From: Nigerium massiliense
GTDB lineage: Bacteria; Actinomycetota; Actinomycetes; Propionibacteriales; Propionibacteriaceae
NCBI RefSeq assembly: GCF_000826085.1
Contig: NZ_CCYM01000003.1
Coordinates: 682,001-746,000 of the forward strand
DNA: 64,000 nt
Reading direction: 5' to 3'
The position numbers were made by a program, and so were the translations under genes. Within the stretch, counting starts at the first letter, position 1. Each line of letters opens with the position of its first letter. The notes under the pieces were generated by a model that saw only the letters and a list, made by a program, of their open reading frames with translations, did no database searches and was not told the DNA's origin. Of this stretch, positions 37,602-46,209 are shown piece after piece.

Positions 37602-38417
37602 TCAGCGCCGCCGGAGAAGGTAGGTGTCGAACACCCAGCCCTTCCGCTCCAGAGCAGCGCGCCGGACCTCGGCGATCTCGTTGGCCACGTCGGCCAACGG
37701 ACCGCTGATCAGCAGTTCGTCCGGCGTGCCGAGGTAGGCGCCCCAGTAGATGTCCAGCCCGGTGGGGTCGATGGACGCGAAGGTCTCGCGGCCGTCCAAC
37801 ATGACGACGACATCGTCGACATCCGCGGGGACGCCGCCGGCGATCAGCCGCGCGGGCAGGATCTGCACCGCGCGGCCCTGCCGGTTCAGCGGCACCCGGT
37901 GGGCGGCGGTGAGGGCGTGGACGCAGCTGACGCCCGGGATCACCCGCACGTCGATCAGGTCGGGGGCAGCGGCGGCGAGTTTCTGGACGATCGCCAGCGT
38001 GCTCTCGTAGAGCGACGGATCGCCCCAGACGAGGAAGCCGCCGGTCTGCCCGGCGCCGAGGTGCTCGGAGACCGCGGCGGTCCACTGCTCGAGGCGTTGC
38101 GCGCGCCAGGTGGCGACCGCCGCGTCATAGTCAGGCGCCTTCCGCCACGGGCGCGGCGGGTCCTGCAGCTCGACGACGGGCAGCGGTTCGCTGCGGTGGC
38201 GCTCGACCAGGACGCGGCGGGCCTCGACGAGGTCGTCCAGTTCCCCTTCCTTGAGGACGACGAAGAGGACGTCCAGCTGCTCGAGCGCGCGGACGCCGGC
38301 GAGGGTGATCCAGTCGGGGTCGCCCGCACCGATGCCGATCAACACCAGCTCTCGGCTCGCGGAGGTTCCCTCCGGGAGCGTACGCGCGGCGGGACGGGCG
38401 GGGACGGCTGCGGGCAT
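37602..38417 (-). CDS. cobF: Precorrin-6A synthase (deacetylating)
   Basis: A 271-residue SAM-dependent methylase of the tetrapyrrole family. It has LVLIGIGAGDPDWITLAGVR near the N-terminus and GFLVWGDPSLYESTLAIVQK (about 125-145). The CobF-specific end is AALERKGWVFDTYLLRRR. It methylates precorrin-5 at C-1 and releases acetate in aerobic-type cobalamin synthesis. It stands alone; no other cob gene is in the window. CAGGAGAGCCG precedes the ATG, and a TAGCCT box lies upstream. The 120-base upstream gap is too short for a cobalamin riboswitch. Confidence 0.93.
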   Translation of the reverse strand: MPAAVPARPAARTLPEGTSASRELVLIGIGAGDPDWITLAGVRALEQLDVLFVVLKEGELDDLVEARRVLVERHRSEPLPVVELQDPPRPWRKAPDYDAAVATWRAQRLEQWTAAVSEHLGAGQTGGFLVWGDPSLYESTLAIVQKLAAAAPDLIDVRVIPGVSCVHALTAAHRVPLNRQGRAVQILPARLIAGGVPADVDDVVVMLDGRETFASIDPTGLDIYWGAYLGTPDELLISGPLADVANEIAEVRRAALERKGWVFDTYLLRRR

Positions 38418-38537
38418 CGGCTCTCCTGAGGCGGACGGGACGTCTCGGTCAGGCTAGCGCCCCGGGCCGCGAACTCCGGGCGGGCCTGACCGTCCCGGCT
38501 TGTCGGTGCGGCCGACCGGCCCACCGGCGGGAGCACA

Positions 38538-39098
38538 ATGACGCCCATGAGCGACATCTGGTCCCACCTCGGCATCACGCCGGTCGGCGCGCTGAGCGTC
38601 TTGCTCGCGACCGTCGTGCTGTACGTGCTCTTCGTGACGGTCCTGCGCGTCGCCGGCCCACGCCTGCTGGCGAGCACCTCGGTGCTGAGCTTCGCGGTGA
38701 CGACGCTGCTGGGCGCGCTCACCGCTCGCTCGATGCTGGGTGACTTCCCCACGCTGGGCGGCGGCGTCGTCGCGGTGGTCACGCTGCTCGTGCTGGAGCT
38801 CACCCTGGGACGCCTCGCGTCCCTGCGCCGCATGCCGCAGTTCGCCGGCGCCCGCGCGCGGGTCGTCATGGTGAACGGGTCGTGCCTGCCCGAGCAGCTA
38901 CGGCATCGCGGGCTGACCGAACAGCAGCTGCACGGCAAGCTCCGGCGCGCCGGGGTGGTCCACCTCGAGGACGCCGTGGCGGTCATCCTCGAGAACCGCG
39001 GCGGCCTGACGATCATCCGCCGCGGCGACCGCATCGACGCCGCGCTGCTGGACGACATCGTCGGCCGCGACCTCATCCCCGCGGACGCGGTGCGCTGA
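38538..39098 (+). CDS. DUF421 domain-containing membrane protein
   Basis: A 186-residue protein with three N-terminal membrane helices (about 15-35, 45-65, 72-95) and a cytoplasmic C-terminal DUF421/YetF-like domain (GARARVVMVNGSCLPEQLRH, then LRRAGVVHLEDAVAVILENR). DUF421 proteins are small membrane proteins of unknown function. ATG 38538 has GGGAG four bases upstream; ATG 38547 (MSDIWSHLG) is an alternative start. It is divergent from cobF. Confidence 0.88.
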   Translation: MTPMSDIWSHLGITPVGALSVLLATVVLYVLFVTVLRVAGPRLLASTSVLSFAVTTLLGALTARSMLGDFPTLGGGVVAVVTLLVLELTLGRLASLRRMPQFAGARARVVMVNGSCLPEQLRHRGLTEQQLHGKLRRAGVVHLEDAVAVILENRGGLTIIRRGDRIDAALLDDIVGRDLIPADAVR

Positions 39099-39137
39099 CC
39101 CGCGCGTCAGGGATCGCCGACCCGGTCGGTCGGCGGC

Positions 39138-40082
39138 TCAGCGGGCCTGGGCGGGCGCGGCGGCCCGTCCGGCGTCCCGAGCGACCGCCACCAGTTCGGC
39201 GGCCGGGCCGCTCAACCGGCGCGGTCCGGTCCACACCGCCGAGAGCGGACGCCGCAGCCGCGCCCCGGCGAAGGGCACCCGCAGCAACTCCCCAGAGGCG
39301 AGCTGCGCCCGGATCGCCAGGACGCTCAGCACCGCCGGGCCAGCCCCGGCCACGACGGCGAGCCGCACGGCCGCATTGCTGGCGAGCACCTGCGCGGGCT
39401 CAGCGAGGGCGACGCCGTCGGCCAGCTCCTCGAACGCCTCCCGCGTCCCCGACCCGTCCTCGCGGACGACCAGCGGCGTCGCGGCGAGTTCGGCCAGCGC
39501 AACCGGGGTGCGGCGCTCGGCCCACGGGTGGGACGGCGCGATCACGACCGCCAGTTCGTCCTCGGCGACGACCTCGGCGTTGACCCACGCCGGCACGTGC
39601 GGGGTCTCGACGAAGCCGAGCTGCAGGCGTCCCGACCGCACGTCGTCCAACACCTGGGCTGAGTTCTCGACGCGCAGGTCGGCCCGGACCCCCGGTGAGC
39701 GCCGCCGCAGTTCGGCGAGCCAGGCGGGCAGGAGGTTCTCGGCGAGGGTCAGGCTGGCGCCGACGCGCAGCTCGACGACGTCGGGGTGCTGGCTGTGCTC
39801 GAGCCAGTCGGTGAACCGATCGGCGGCCGCCAGCAGCTCCCGCGCGTGGGCGGCGAACAGCCGTCCCGACGATGTGGGCCGCGATCCCCGCGGGTGACGG
39901 TCGAGCAGCGCCAACCCGGTCTCGGCCTCAAGATGGGCGATCGTCCGGGACGCGTTGGGCTGGAAGACGCCCACCTTCCTCGCGCCCGCGGCGAGGCCAC
40001 CTTCGTCGACGATCGCAACGAACAGCGCGAGCGCCTGAAGGTTCGGGAGCGGAGCAGCCACATCGAAATGATATGGCCTCAT
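39138..40082 (-). CDS. LysR family transcriptional regulator
   Basis: A 314-residue LysR protein. The N-terminal winged helix is ALALFVAIVDEGGLAAGARK with VGVFQPNASRTIAHLEAETG (about residues 16-55), and an inducer-binding domain follows. It is divergent from a YeiH-type exporter with only 46 bases between start codons. The same pairing (YeiE-YeiH) occurs in enterobacteria, so it probably regulates that gene and itself from the shared gap. The ATG is at 40080-40082. Confidence 0.92.
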   Translation of the reverse strand: MRPYHFDVAAPLPNLQALALFVAIVDEGGLAAGARKVGVFQPNASRTIAHLEAETGLALLDRHPRGSRPTSSGRLFAAHARELLAAADRFTDWLEHSQHPDVVELRVGASLTLAENLLPAWLAELRRRSPGVRADLRVENSAQVLDDVRSGRLQLGFVETPHVPAWVNAEVVAEDELAVVIAPSHPWAERRTPVALAELAATPLVVREDGSGTREAFEELADGVALAEPAQVLASNAAVRLAVVAGAGPAVLSVLAIRAQLASGELLRVPFAGARLRRPLSAVWTGPRRLSGPAAELVAVARDAGRAAAPAQAR

Positions 40083-40128
40083 GGTGCGATCCCGGCTACC
40101 GCGGGGACCCCTCCCCCTGGAACCCTCA

Positions 40129-41271
40129 ATGCCATGCCCGAGACCGCCCCCGCCGACCCCGCCGACTGTCCCGACGCCGACCGCACAGGGCCCTCCCAAC
40201 CCCGCCCCCGCCGACCCCGCCGACTGTCCCGACGCCGACCGCACAGGGCCCTCCCAACCCGCGACGGGAACGGACGGGCCCACCCGCAAGCCGTCGCCGG
40301 TATCGGGCCTCCTGCTCTGCCTGGCCGTGGCGGGCGTCTCCTACTTCCTCGGCCGAGTCAGCGGGGTCAGCGCCCTGATCATCGCGATCGTGCTCGGTGT
40401 CATCGCGGCCAACACCATCCGGCTCCCGGAGCGGCTCGCGCCGGGCACCGCCGTCTCGTCCAAGGTGCTGCTGCGCGCCGGCATCGTTTTCCTCGGGCTG
40501 CAGCTGATCATCGGAGACATCGCCCGGCTTGGCGTCCCGATGCTGGCCGTCATCGTGACGATCGTCACCGTCGGCATCCTCGGCACCGTCCTCATCGGGC
40601 GCGCCCTGCGGCTGCCTCCTCAGCTGGTCATCCTAGTCGCCTGCGGCTTCTCGATCTGCGGCGCAGCGGCCGTCGCCGGCGCGGCAGGGGTGACGGAGCC
40701 CGACGGCGAGCACGAGGAGGACACCGTCATGGCCGTCGCCCTCGTGGTGCTGTTCGGCACGCTGATGATCCCGCTGGTGCCCCTGCTGGCGAACCTGCTC
40801 CACCTCGGGGCCCACCGCTCGGGGCTCTGGGCGGGAGGCAGCATCCACGAGATCGCCCAGGTCGTCGCGGCCGGCGGGATCCTCGGTGGCGGCACCGCGT
40901 TGACGCTCGCCGTCGTGGTGAAGCTGTCCCGCGTCCTGCTGCTCGCGCCGGTGGTGGCGATCCTCGGTGTGCGCGAGCGCCGGCGCCGTGAGCCCTCGGC
41001 GGGGACGAAGCTGCCGCCCCTGGTGCCGCCGTTCATCATCGGCTTCCTGGCGATGGTGCTGCTGCGCTCGTTCGTGCCGCTTCCGCCGTGGGTGCTGCAG
41101 GCGGGGGGCATCCTGCAGACGCTGCTGCTCGCCGCCGCGATGTTCGCGCTGGGCACCGGCGTGCGCGTGCGCCAGCTGGTGCAGGTCGGAGCGCGGCCGG
41201 TCGTCCTGGCCGCGCTCTCCACGGTGCTGGTCGCCTCGACCGCGTTCGCCGGGGTCATGCTGGCCGGCTGA
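40129..41271 (+). CDS. YeiH family putative sulfate/anion exporter
   Basis: A 380-residue UPF0324/YeiH-type membrane protein with about ten helices after an N-terminal Pro-rich tail. Family segments are LLLRAGIVFLGLQLIIGDIA, VACGFSICGAAAVAGAAGV and GGSIHEIAQVVAAGGILGGG. The tail holds a 58-bp tandem duplication (40144-40260) read in two frames: RPPPPTPPTVPTPTAQGPPN and then PAPADPADCPDADRTGPSQP. ATG 40129 is in frame with the transporter now. ATG 40134 (MPETAPADP...) would be in frame only if one repeat copy were removed. A weak TGGAA is the only ribosome-binding signal. The export substrate is unproven. Confidence 0.85.
   Translation: MPCPRPPPPTPPTVPTPTAQGPPNPAPADPADCPDADRTGPSQPATGTDGPTRKPSPVSGLLLCLAVAGVSYFLGRVSGVSALIIAIVLGVIAANTIRLPERLAPGTAVSSKVLLRAGIVFLGLQLIIGDIARLGVPMLAVIVTIVTVGILGTVLIGRALRLPPQLVILVACGFSICGAAAVAGAAGVTEPDGEHEEDTVMAVALVVLFGTLMIPLVPLLANLLHLGAHRSGLWAGGSIHEIAQVVAAGGILGGGTALTLAVVVKLSRVLLLAPVVAILGVRERRRREPSAGTKLPPLVPPFIIGFLAMVLLRSFVPLPPWVLQAGGILQTLLLAAAMFALGTGVRVRQLVQVGARPVVLAALSTVLVASTAFAGVMLAG
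40144..40260. repeat. 58-bp tandem duplication at the yeiH start
   Basis: Bases 40144-40202 are repeated exactly at 40202-40260 (period 58). Because 58 is not a multiple of three, each copy is translated in a different frame, and losing or gaining a copy would shift the reading frame of the gene. Confidence 0.95.
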
Positions 41272-41291
41272 GGCAAGCACCCGGCATCGGT

Positions 41292-41315
41292 GCGCGTCAG
41301 CGTCCCCTGACGCGC
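41292..41315. terminator. Hairpin between yeiH and the RpiR gene
   Basis: GCGCGTCAG (41292-41300) and CTGACGCGC (41307-41315) form a perfect 9-bp stem around a 6-base loop between two convergent genes. Confidence 0.6.
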
Positions 41316-41331
41316 CCTCCGGCTGCGCCGG

Positions 41332-42216
41332 CTAGCCCGGATCGCCGCCGGGAGCGTTCGCCTTCGCCACCGCGGCGTACGTCCGGCGCAGGGCCTCGGC
41401 GGCGTCCGGCACCCGGGAAGCGACGCCGACGAACAGGGCGTCCACGATGAGCAGCTGCCCGGCGCGGCTCGCGATCGCCGCCGAGCGGAGCCCGAACTCG
41501 CGCCCCGCCGTGGCGATGACGTGCGTCGCCACCGACGTGATCGCCGAGCGCGTCCGGCCGGTGACGCCGACGGTCGCCGCGCCGAGCCGCCGCGCCAGGG
41601 CGAGGGGCTCGCAGGTACCGGGGTTCTCGCCGGCGTGGGAGAACCCGATGGCGACGTCCTCGGCGGTCAGCAGGGAGGCGCTGGCCAGGGCGCTGTCCCG
41701 CTCGGTCAGGGCGCGCGCGTTGAGACCGATGCGCAGCAGCTTGCTCTCCAGGTCGTGCGCGACGAGGCCGGACGCGCCGATGCCGTACACGTCGATGCGG
41801 CGCGCCCCCGTCACGGCGTCGACGACCGCCTCGAGCGCCTGCTGGTCGACCAGCTCGGCCGTCGCGTGCATCTGCTCGGACTCGAACCGGGCCAGCTTCG
41901 CCAGCACCGTGCCCAGGGAATCCTCCTCGGCGATGTCGGCGACCTGGGCGGCCCGCTCACCGCTCGCCCCCTGCACGGCGAGCGCGAGCCGCAGCGAGGC
42001 GTACCCCTGGAAGCCGAGTTCCCGGACCGTCCGGATGACGGTGGCCGTGCTCGTCCCGGCGCGCTCGGCGAGCTCGGTGACGGTCAGCCCCGCCGCCTGG
42101 CCGGGATCCTCCTGCAGCACGCGGCACACCGCCCGCTGAGAGGCGGGCAGTTGCTCCAGCAGCGCGCCGATGCGACTGAGCACGTCGGGCGACGACACAG
42201 CGTCCTTCGGGCCCAC
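41332..42216 (-). CDS. MurR/RpiR family transcriptional regulator
   Basis: A 294-residue regulator. The N-terminal RpiR helix-turn-helix is LTVTELAERAGTSTATVIRT followed by VRELGFQGYASLRLALA. The C-terminal SIS sugar-phosphate-binding domain has RRIDVYGIGASGLVAHDLES and DVAIGFSHAGENPGTCEPLA. The ligand is probably a phosphosugar, but no sugar gene lies beside it. GTG at 42214-42216 was chosen for its AGGAGAGGCC ribosome-binding site rather than the open frame beyond it. Confidence 0.92.
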   Translation of the reverse strand: MGPKDAVSSPDVLSRIGALLEQLPASQRAVCRVLQEDPGQAAGLTVTELAERAGTSTATVIRTVRELGFQGYASLRLALAVQGASGERAAQVADIAEEDSLGTVLAKLARFESEQMHATAELVDQQALEAVVDAVTGARRIDVYGIGASGLVAHDLESKLLRIGLNARALTERDSALASASLLTAEDVAIGFSHAGENPGTCEPLALARRLGAATVGVTGRTRSAITSVATHVIATAGREFGLRSAAIASRAGQLLIVDALFVGVASRVPDAAEALRRTYAAVAKANAPGGDPG

Positions 42217-42452
42217 GGCCTCTCCTGTCAGGCACCCTCGAAGCGCAAGCTGGTGGGCATGCGCCGGTCCGGCTGCAGTGCCGGCCACCCGTGGTTCCCG
42301 GGCGTCAGACTACCCAGAACGGACGGGTGTCGCGCGCCGGTACACGCAGGAATCGTCCCCGGGATGCCGGCCAGGCAAGCGTGGACAGCTCTCGCGCGCC
42401 GTACCGGTGACGAGGGGCCTGCTGCAGCCGGCTCGCCCAATCCGCCCCTACC

Positions 42453-43396
42453 ATGGCGCGCATGACCCACGACCCGGTGCCCGCCGCATCCGCGCCGGTG
42501 GGCCAGGCGCCCGGCGGCCGCGCCACTCGCTCTCGTTACCAGCATCTGGACCCCTACGCAGTGAAGGCGACCGTCGACCGGCTGACCGGGCGCATCGAGG
42601 CCCGCTTTCCCGGCCGCAACCTGCCGAAGGTGTGCCGCTCCATCGGCGAGGCCGTCGACGACCTGTTGATTCAGCCGCAGCCGCGCTCGTTCCGGACCTC
42701 CCGCTACGGCTCGCGGATCCTGATCGTTGCGCTCCTGTCCGTCGTGGTCGTGGGGCTCGGCGCCCTGCTGGTGCAGAGCGCGAACGCGCGTCAGCCGGAG
42801 ACCTGGTGGGAGTGGGCGCCGCTCATCGAGTCGATGGTCAACGACCTCGTCTTCGCCGGCATCGCGGTGTACTTCCTGTGGCAACTCCCGCACCGGGCGC
42901 AGCGCGAGCACGACCTGGCCGCGCTGTACCGGCTGCGCTCCTTGGCCCACGTCATCGACATGCACCAGCTCACCAAGGACCCCGAGCGGTTCCGCCCGGC
43001 TTCCGCTCCACCAGCGCCACCGTGGACATCGGCATGGACGCCGGCGACCTCGCCACCTACCTCGACAACTGCTCGGAGATGCTGTCGCTCGTCAGCAAAA
43101 CCGCTGCCCTGTTCGCCGAGCACAGCACCGATCAAACCGTGCTTCAGACCATCGAGGGCCTCGAGGAGCTGACGACCGGCATGTCCCGCAAGATCTGGCA
43201 GAAGATCGCCCTCTTGCCGACGCTGACCAACACCCGGCCAGTACTCGCCGACAAGGGCACCTTCGAGCCCGCCGTGGCGGGCGGCGCCGCCGAACCGACC
43301 GGACCGCAGCCAAGCGCGTCCGCACCCACGGCGCCCGATCCCGGCGATGGGCCTGGTCAGTCACCGTCGGCGGAGGGCCGCAACCCACGAAGGTAG
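42453..43396 (+). pseudogene. Two-helix membrane protein, frameshifted near 42995-43000
   Basis: I do not recognise this protein. The first part (from ATG 42453 or 42462) has a basic cytoplasmic region, two membrane helices (ILIVALLSVVVVGLGALLV; DLVFAGIAVYFLWQL) and a helical stretch ending TKDPERFRP. There the frame changes. The continuation in another frame is GFRSTSATVDIGMDAGDLAT, then EHSTDQTVLQTIEGLEELTT, and an Ala/Pro-rich tail. Restoring one G in the CCCGG run at 42995-43000 joins both into 314 residues. As read, the first frame would end at 43172. The 3' end overlaps the convergent TetR gene by 40 bases. Confidence 0.75.
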
Positions 43397-43923
43397 ACGT
43401 CCACGAGCCAGTCCTGCTGATGTGGCCGCGACACGCGGGCGTGTTCTGGCAACGGCCGGGTGACGGTCGCCAGGCCGAGGAAGAAACAGATCACGTCGAC
43501 GTCCTCGGCGACGACGCCCGCGGACTTCGCCCGCCTCAGCGCGCTTCCGAACAAGTCGTCCGCCCGGCTTTCGTTTCCTCGGGCGAGCCCCGGATGCCGC
43601 TCTGCGAGCGGAGCGAGTTGGAACGCAATCGCGCCGATCCCTAAGTCCGCGAGGTCGTGGACGAGGTCCTGCCACGTCGCGACTGCGTCGCGGGTCCACC
43701 CGTCCTCATGGGCATCGATAACCGCGCGGACGCGGCGCTCGACCTCGTGAACAACACCCACGACGAGGTCATCGCGGGTCGGAAAGTGCCGGTACAGGGT
43801 TCCCGCCCCGACCCCCGCCGCCTCGGTGATCGTCCGCGTCGACACGTCCGAACCTTTCGCCGCCATGACCCGCCATGCTGCGTCCAGCACGTCCTGCCGC
43901 TTCGCCTCCGCGTCCGCTCGCAT
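43357..43923 (-). CDS. TetR family transcriptional regulator
   Basis: A 188-residue TetR repressor. It begins MRADAEAKRQDVLDAAWRVM, and the helix-turn-helix is TRTITEAAGVGAGTLYRHFP (about residues 29-48). The C-terminal domain resembles SACE_7040-type regulators of oxidoreductases. It is divergent from an FAD-dependent monooxygenase, and the 105-base gap holds paired 9-base repeats (43961 and 43986), so it most likely represses that gene and itself. Confidence 0.9.
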   Translation of the reverse strand: MRADAEAKRQDVLDAAWRVMAAKGSDVSTRTITEAAGVGAGTLYRHFPTRDDLVVGVVHEVERRVRAVIDAHEDGWTRDAVATWQDLVHDLADLGIGAIAFQLAPLAERHPGLARGNESRADDLFGSALRRAKSAGVVAEDVDVICFFLGLATVTRPLPEHARVSRPHQQDWLVDVYLRGLRPSADGD

Positions 43924-43960
43924 CCTCGCCCTTCGATCGTTCGTCGCTTGCCCCGCATCA

Positions 43961-44003
43961 ACCGGAGCGTTATTCTCAACATATCACCGGAGCGAATTGC
44001 TCC
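43961..44003. promoter_or_regulatory. Repeated ACCGGAGCG sites between TetR and monooxygenase
   Basis: ACCGGAGCG occurs at 43961-43969 and 43986-43994. The second copy is part of an inverted repeat GGAGC-gaatt-GCTCC (43989-44003). The surroundings are A+T-rich. These are likely TetR operator sites over the divergent promoters. Confidence 0.55.
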
Positions 44004-44028
44004 ATTTATCGGATCGGAAGGATGATCC

Positions 44029-45285
44029 ATGGCCACGACGAACATCACGCCCGGGCCAAAGGCATTGGTCGTTGGACTGGGGATCAGCGGTCTGTCGACC
44101 GCGATCTCACTGCACCAGGCCGGCTGGACTCCCGTGATCGTAGAGCGGGCGCCGCAGCGTCGCCGCGGCGGCTACTTCATGGGCTTCTTCGGGCTCGGAC
44201 AGTCAGCCGCGAAGCGCCTCGGCTACCTCGACGCGATGCACGATCGGCTGGGGGCCGGCAGCGTCACTTACGAGATGGACCGTGCGGGCAATCGCGCCCA
44301 GGGCATCGGGTTCTCCGCCTCTCACATCGGTGTCTCGTCCTGGATGCTGCTTCGCAGCGACATTGAGAATGCGGCCTTCGCCGCACTCCCCACCGACATC
44401 GAGATCCGTTACTCGACCAGTCCTACCGCGATCGTCCAGAGCCCGGACGGCGTCGTCGTGACTCTGGCGGACGCCACGACCGGCCAGTCCATCACCGAGC
44501 GGTTCGCCCTCGTCGTCGGGGCCGACGGCATTCACTCCTCCGTCCGCGCGCTCGTCTTCGGGCCCGAGGAGGAGTTCATTCACCGCCTCGGCTACATGAT
44601 CTGCGCCTTCGAACTTCCGGACGCGCTCCCAGGAATGCAGACCAACGAGGGGGCGATCATCGCCGAGCCCGGACGGTCGTTCTGGGCCTTCCCGTTCGAC
44701 GACCACGCCCCGACCGCGCTCTTCTCCTACCGCACCGACGACCCCATCGCTGAGCGGACGAAGGCCCGGCAGGTCGGCGTCCGGAACCGACTCCGCGAAG
44801 TCTACGGTCCCGAACCGGCCGGCGAGATCCTCGATTTCGCCCTCGACACGCTGGACCACACCGACGAGTTCCTCTACGACTCCGTCGAACAGGTCAAGAT
44901 GGACCGCTGGCATGAGGGCCGCGTCGTCCTCGTCGGCGACTCGGCCTGGTGCCCCTGCCTCTACTCGGGCATGGGCGCTACCACCGCCGTCGGCGGCGCC
45001 GACCTCCTCGGCACACTGCTGGCCGAGAATCCCGACGATATCGAGCGGGCGCTGCAGAAGTGGGAGGACACCATCCGGCCCTACGTCGACACGTTCCAAG
45101 GGCTGGGCGTCCGCAACCGCCTCAACTTCACCCCCGCTGACCCCAAGGAGGCCCGGACCCGACGCCGCACCCTCGGGGTGCTTCGTCGGCTGATCAGCAA
45201 CCCGCTGTTCGGCAGGATCGCCAGCCACGTCCCGGCCGTGCGAAAACGGGGCGACGACCTGCTTGAGATCGCTCGAGCGGCCTGA
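44029..45285 (+). CDS. FAD-dependent monooxygenase (PHBH/TetX-like fold)
   Basis: A 418-residue class A flavoprotein hydroxylase. The dinucleotide motif is VVGLGISGLSTAISLHQAG (about residues 14-32). The DG motif is VVGADGIHSSVRALVFGPE (about 163-181), and the second FAD motif is VVLVGDSAWCPCLYSGMGAT (about 302-321). It should hydroxylate an aromatic or polyketide-like compound using NAD(P)H; TetX-like drug inactivation is possible but not shown. The substrate is not readable. GGAAGGATGATCC precedes the ATG. Its neighbour is a divergent TetR repressor, and tRNA-Ala follows 128 bases later. Confidence 0.9.
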   Translation: MATTNITPGPKALVVGLGISGLSTAISLHQAGWTPVIVERAPQRRRGGYFMGFFGLGQSAAKRLGYLDAMHDRLGAGSVTYEMDRAGNRAQGIGFSASHIGVSSWMLLRSDIENAAFAALPTDIEIRYSTSPTAIVQSPDGVVVTLADATTGQSITERFALVVGADGIHSSVRALVFGPEEEFIHRLGYMICAFELPDALPGMQTNEGAIIAEPGRSFWAFPFDDHAPTALFSYRTDDPIAERTKARQVGVRNRLREVYGPEPAGEILDFALDTLDHTDEFLYDSVEQVKMDRWHEGRVVLVGDSAWCPCLYSGMGATTAVGGADLLGTLLAENPDDIERALQKWEDTIRPYVDTFQGLGVRNRLNFTPADPKEARTRRRTLGVLRRLISNPLFGRIASHVPAVRKRGDDLLEIARAA

Positions 45286-45413
45286 CAACCGTCCCGACGA
45301 CATACCGGGGTAACCAAACACACTGACGTAAGGAGAAGATGCCGAGCCGTGGGGCCCTGGAATCTGAAGGGTCTCTCGACTCACGTTCGACCGCTGACCC
45401 GATTCGTTCCCGT

Positions 45414-45489
45414 TGGTGGAGCTAAGGGGATTCGAACCCCTGACCTCTTCCATGCCATGGAAGCGCGCTACCAACTGCGCCATAGCCCC
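45414..45489 (-). tRNA. tRNA-Ala (anticodon GGC)
   Basis: On the minus strand GGGGCTATGGCGCAGTTGGT starts a complete cloverleaf. The anticodon GGC (45454-45456) is in an ATGGCAT loop on a CTTCC/GGAAG stem, GGTTCGAATCC is the T-arm, and the acceptor stem has one G-T pair. CCA is encoded (45414-45416). Confidence 0.98.
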
Positions 45490-45567
45490 GCGATTATCCC
45501 TTGCGGACAGACAGAGATACTAACCCATGGCCGCCCCCAACACGAAATCGAGCGGCCCCCCGGACGC

Positions 45568-46209
45568 CTACGGCGCGTTCAGGCTGGGCAGGACGCCGCT
45601 GAAATCGGTCGGGACGTTGTTGTAGCTCAGCAGCTTCCACCGGTCGCGGAGCTCCAGCACCGTCCACGAACAGTTCCACAGCCCCGTCAGTCCGAGCAGC
45701 ACCTGCTCGTCCCACCCCAGCAGGCGGGCCAGCCCGTAGCGCAGCGCCATGCCGTGCCCCACGATGACGACCGTCTGCTCGGGGTGCCGGCCGGCGATGT
45801 CCGCCAGCGCGGCGCCGACGCGGTCGCCGAGCTCGGCGCCGGTCTCCCCCGTGTCGGAGCGGCGGAAGTCCTGCCCGGTACGGAGTTTCTCCTCGAACCA
45901 GGGCAGCTCCGCGCGGACGTCCTTCGAGTACCGCCCGGCCCACGTGCCCACGTTGATCTCCTGCAACTGGGCGTCGGGGCGCACGTCCAGTCCGGTGGCA
46001 TCGGCGATCGTCTCGGCGGTCACCAGCGCGCGCTTGAGATCGGACGAGTACAGCGCCGCCGGCTCCAGGGCGGCCACGAACGGCGCCATCGCGCGGGCCT
46101 GCCCGCGTCCGGTCTCGTTGAGCTCGATGTCGGCCTGGCCCTGGAAGCGTCCCGTCAGGTTCCACTCCGTCTGGCCATGGCGGACGAGGACGAGGCGGGT
46201 GGGGCTCAC
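45568..46209 (-). CDS. Histidine phosphatase family protein
   Basis: A 213-residue phosphoglycerate-mutase-fold phosphatase. The catalytic RHG is in LVLVRHGQTEWNLTGRFQGQ, and the second His in TVVIVGHGMALRYGLARLLG. The GTG start overlaps the stop of a homologous gene (GTGA), with which it shares the whole fold including the FRRSDTGET segment, so the two are a tandem duplication. The substrate is unknown; such genes commonly follow rsfS in actinobacteria and are annotated as phosphoglycerate mutase or glucosyl-3-phosphoglycerate phosphatase. Confidence 0.9.
   Translation of the reverse strand: MSPTRLVLVRHGQTEWNLTGRFQGQADIELNETGRGQARAMAPFVAALEPAALYSSDLKRALVTAETIADATGLDVRPDAQLQEINVGTWAGRYSKDVRAELPWFEEKLRTGQDFRRSDTGETGAELGDRVGAALADIAGRHPEQTVVIVGHGMALRYGLARLLGWDEQVLLGLTGLWNCSWTVLELRDRWKLLSYNNVPTDFSGVLPSLNAP

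Noticed and set aside
38418..38537. Cobalamin riboswitch upstream of cobF
   Set aside because: Only 120 bases are available and no conserved B12-box sequence was seen.
44029..45285. Calling the monooxygenase a tetracycline-resistance TetX gene
   Set aside because: Only the general FAD-hydroxylase motifs are visible; nothing specific to TetX can be shown from the sequence alone.
45339..45425. 28-codon frame with a good AAGGAG start between the monooxygenase and tRNA-Ala
   Set aside because: It runs into the antisense of the tRNA, has no hydrophobic or motif content, and is probably chance; only the ribosome-binding site is suggestive.
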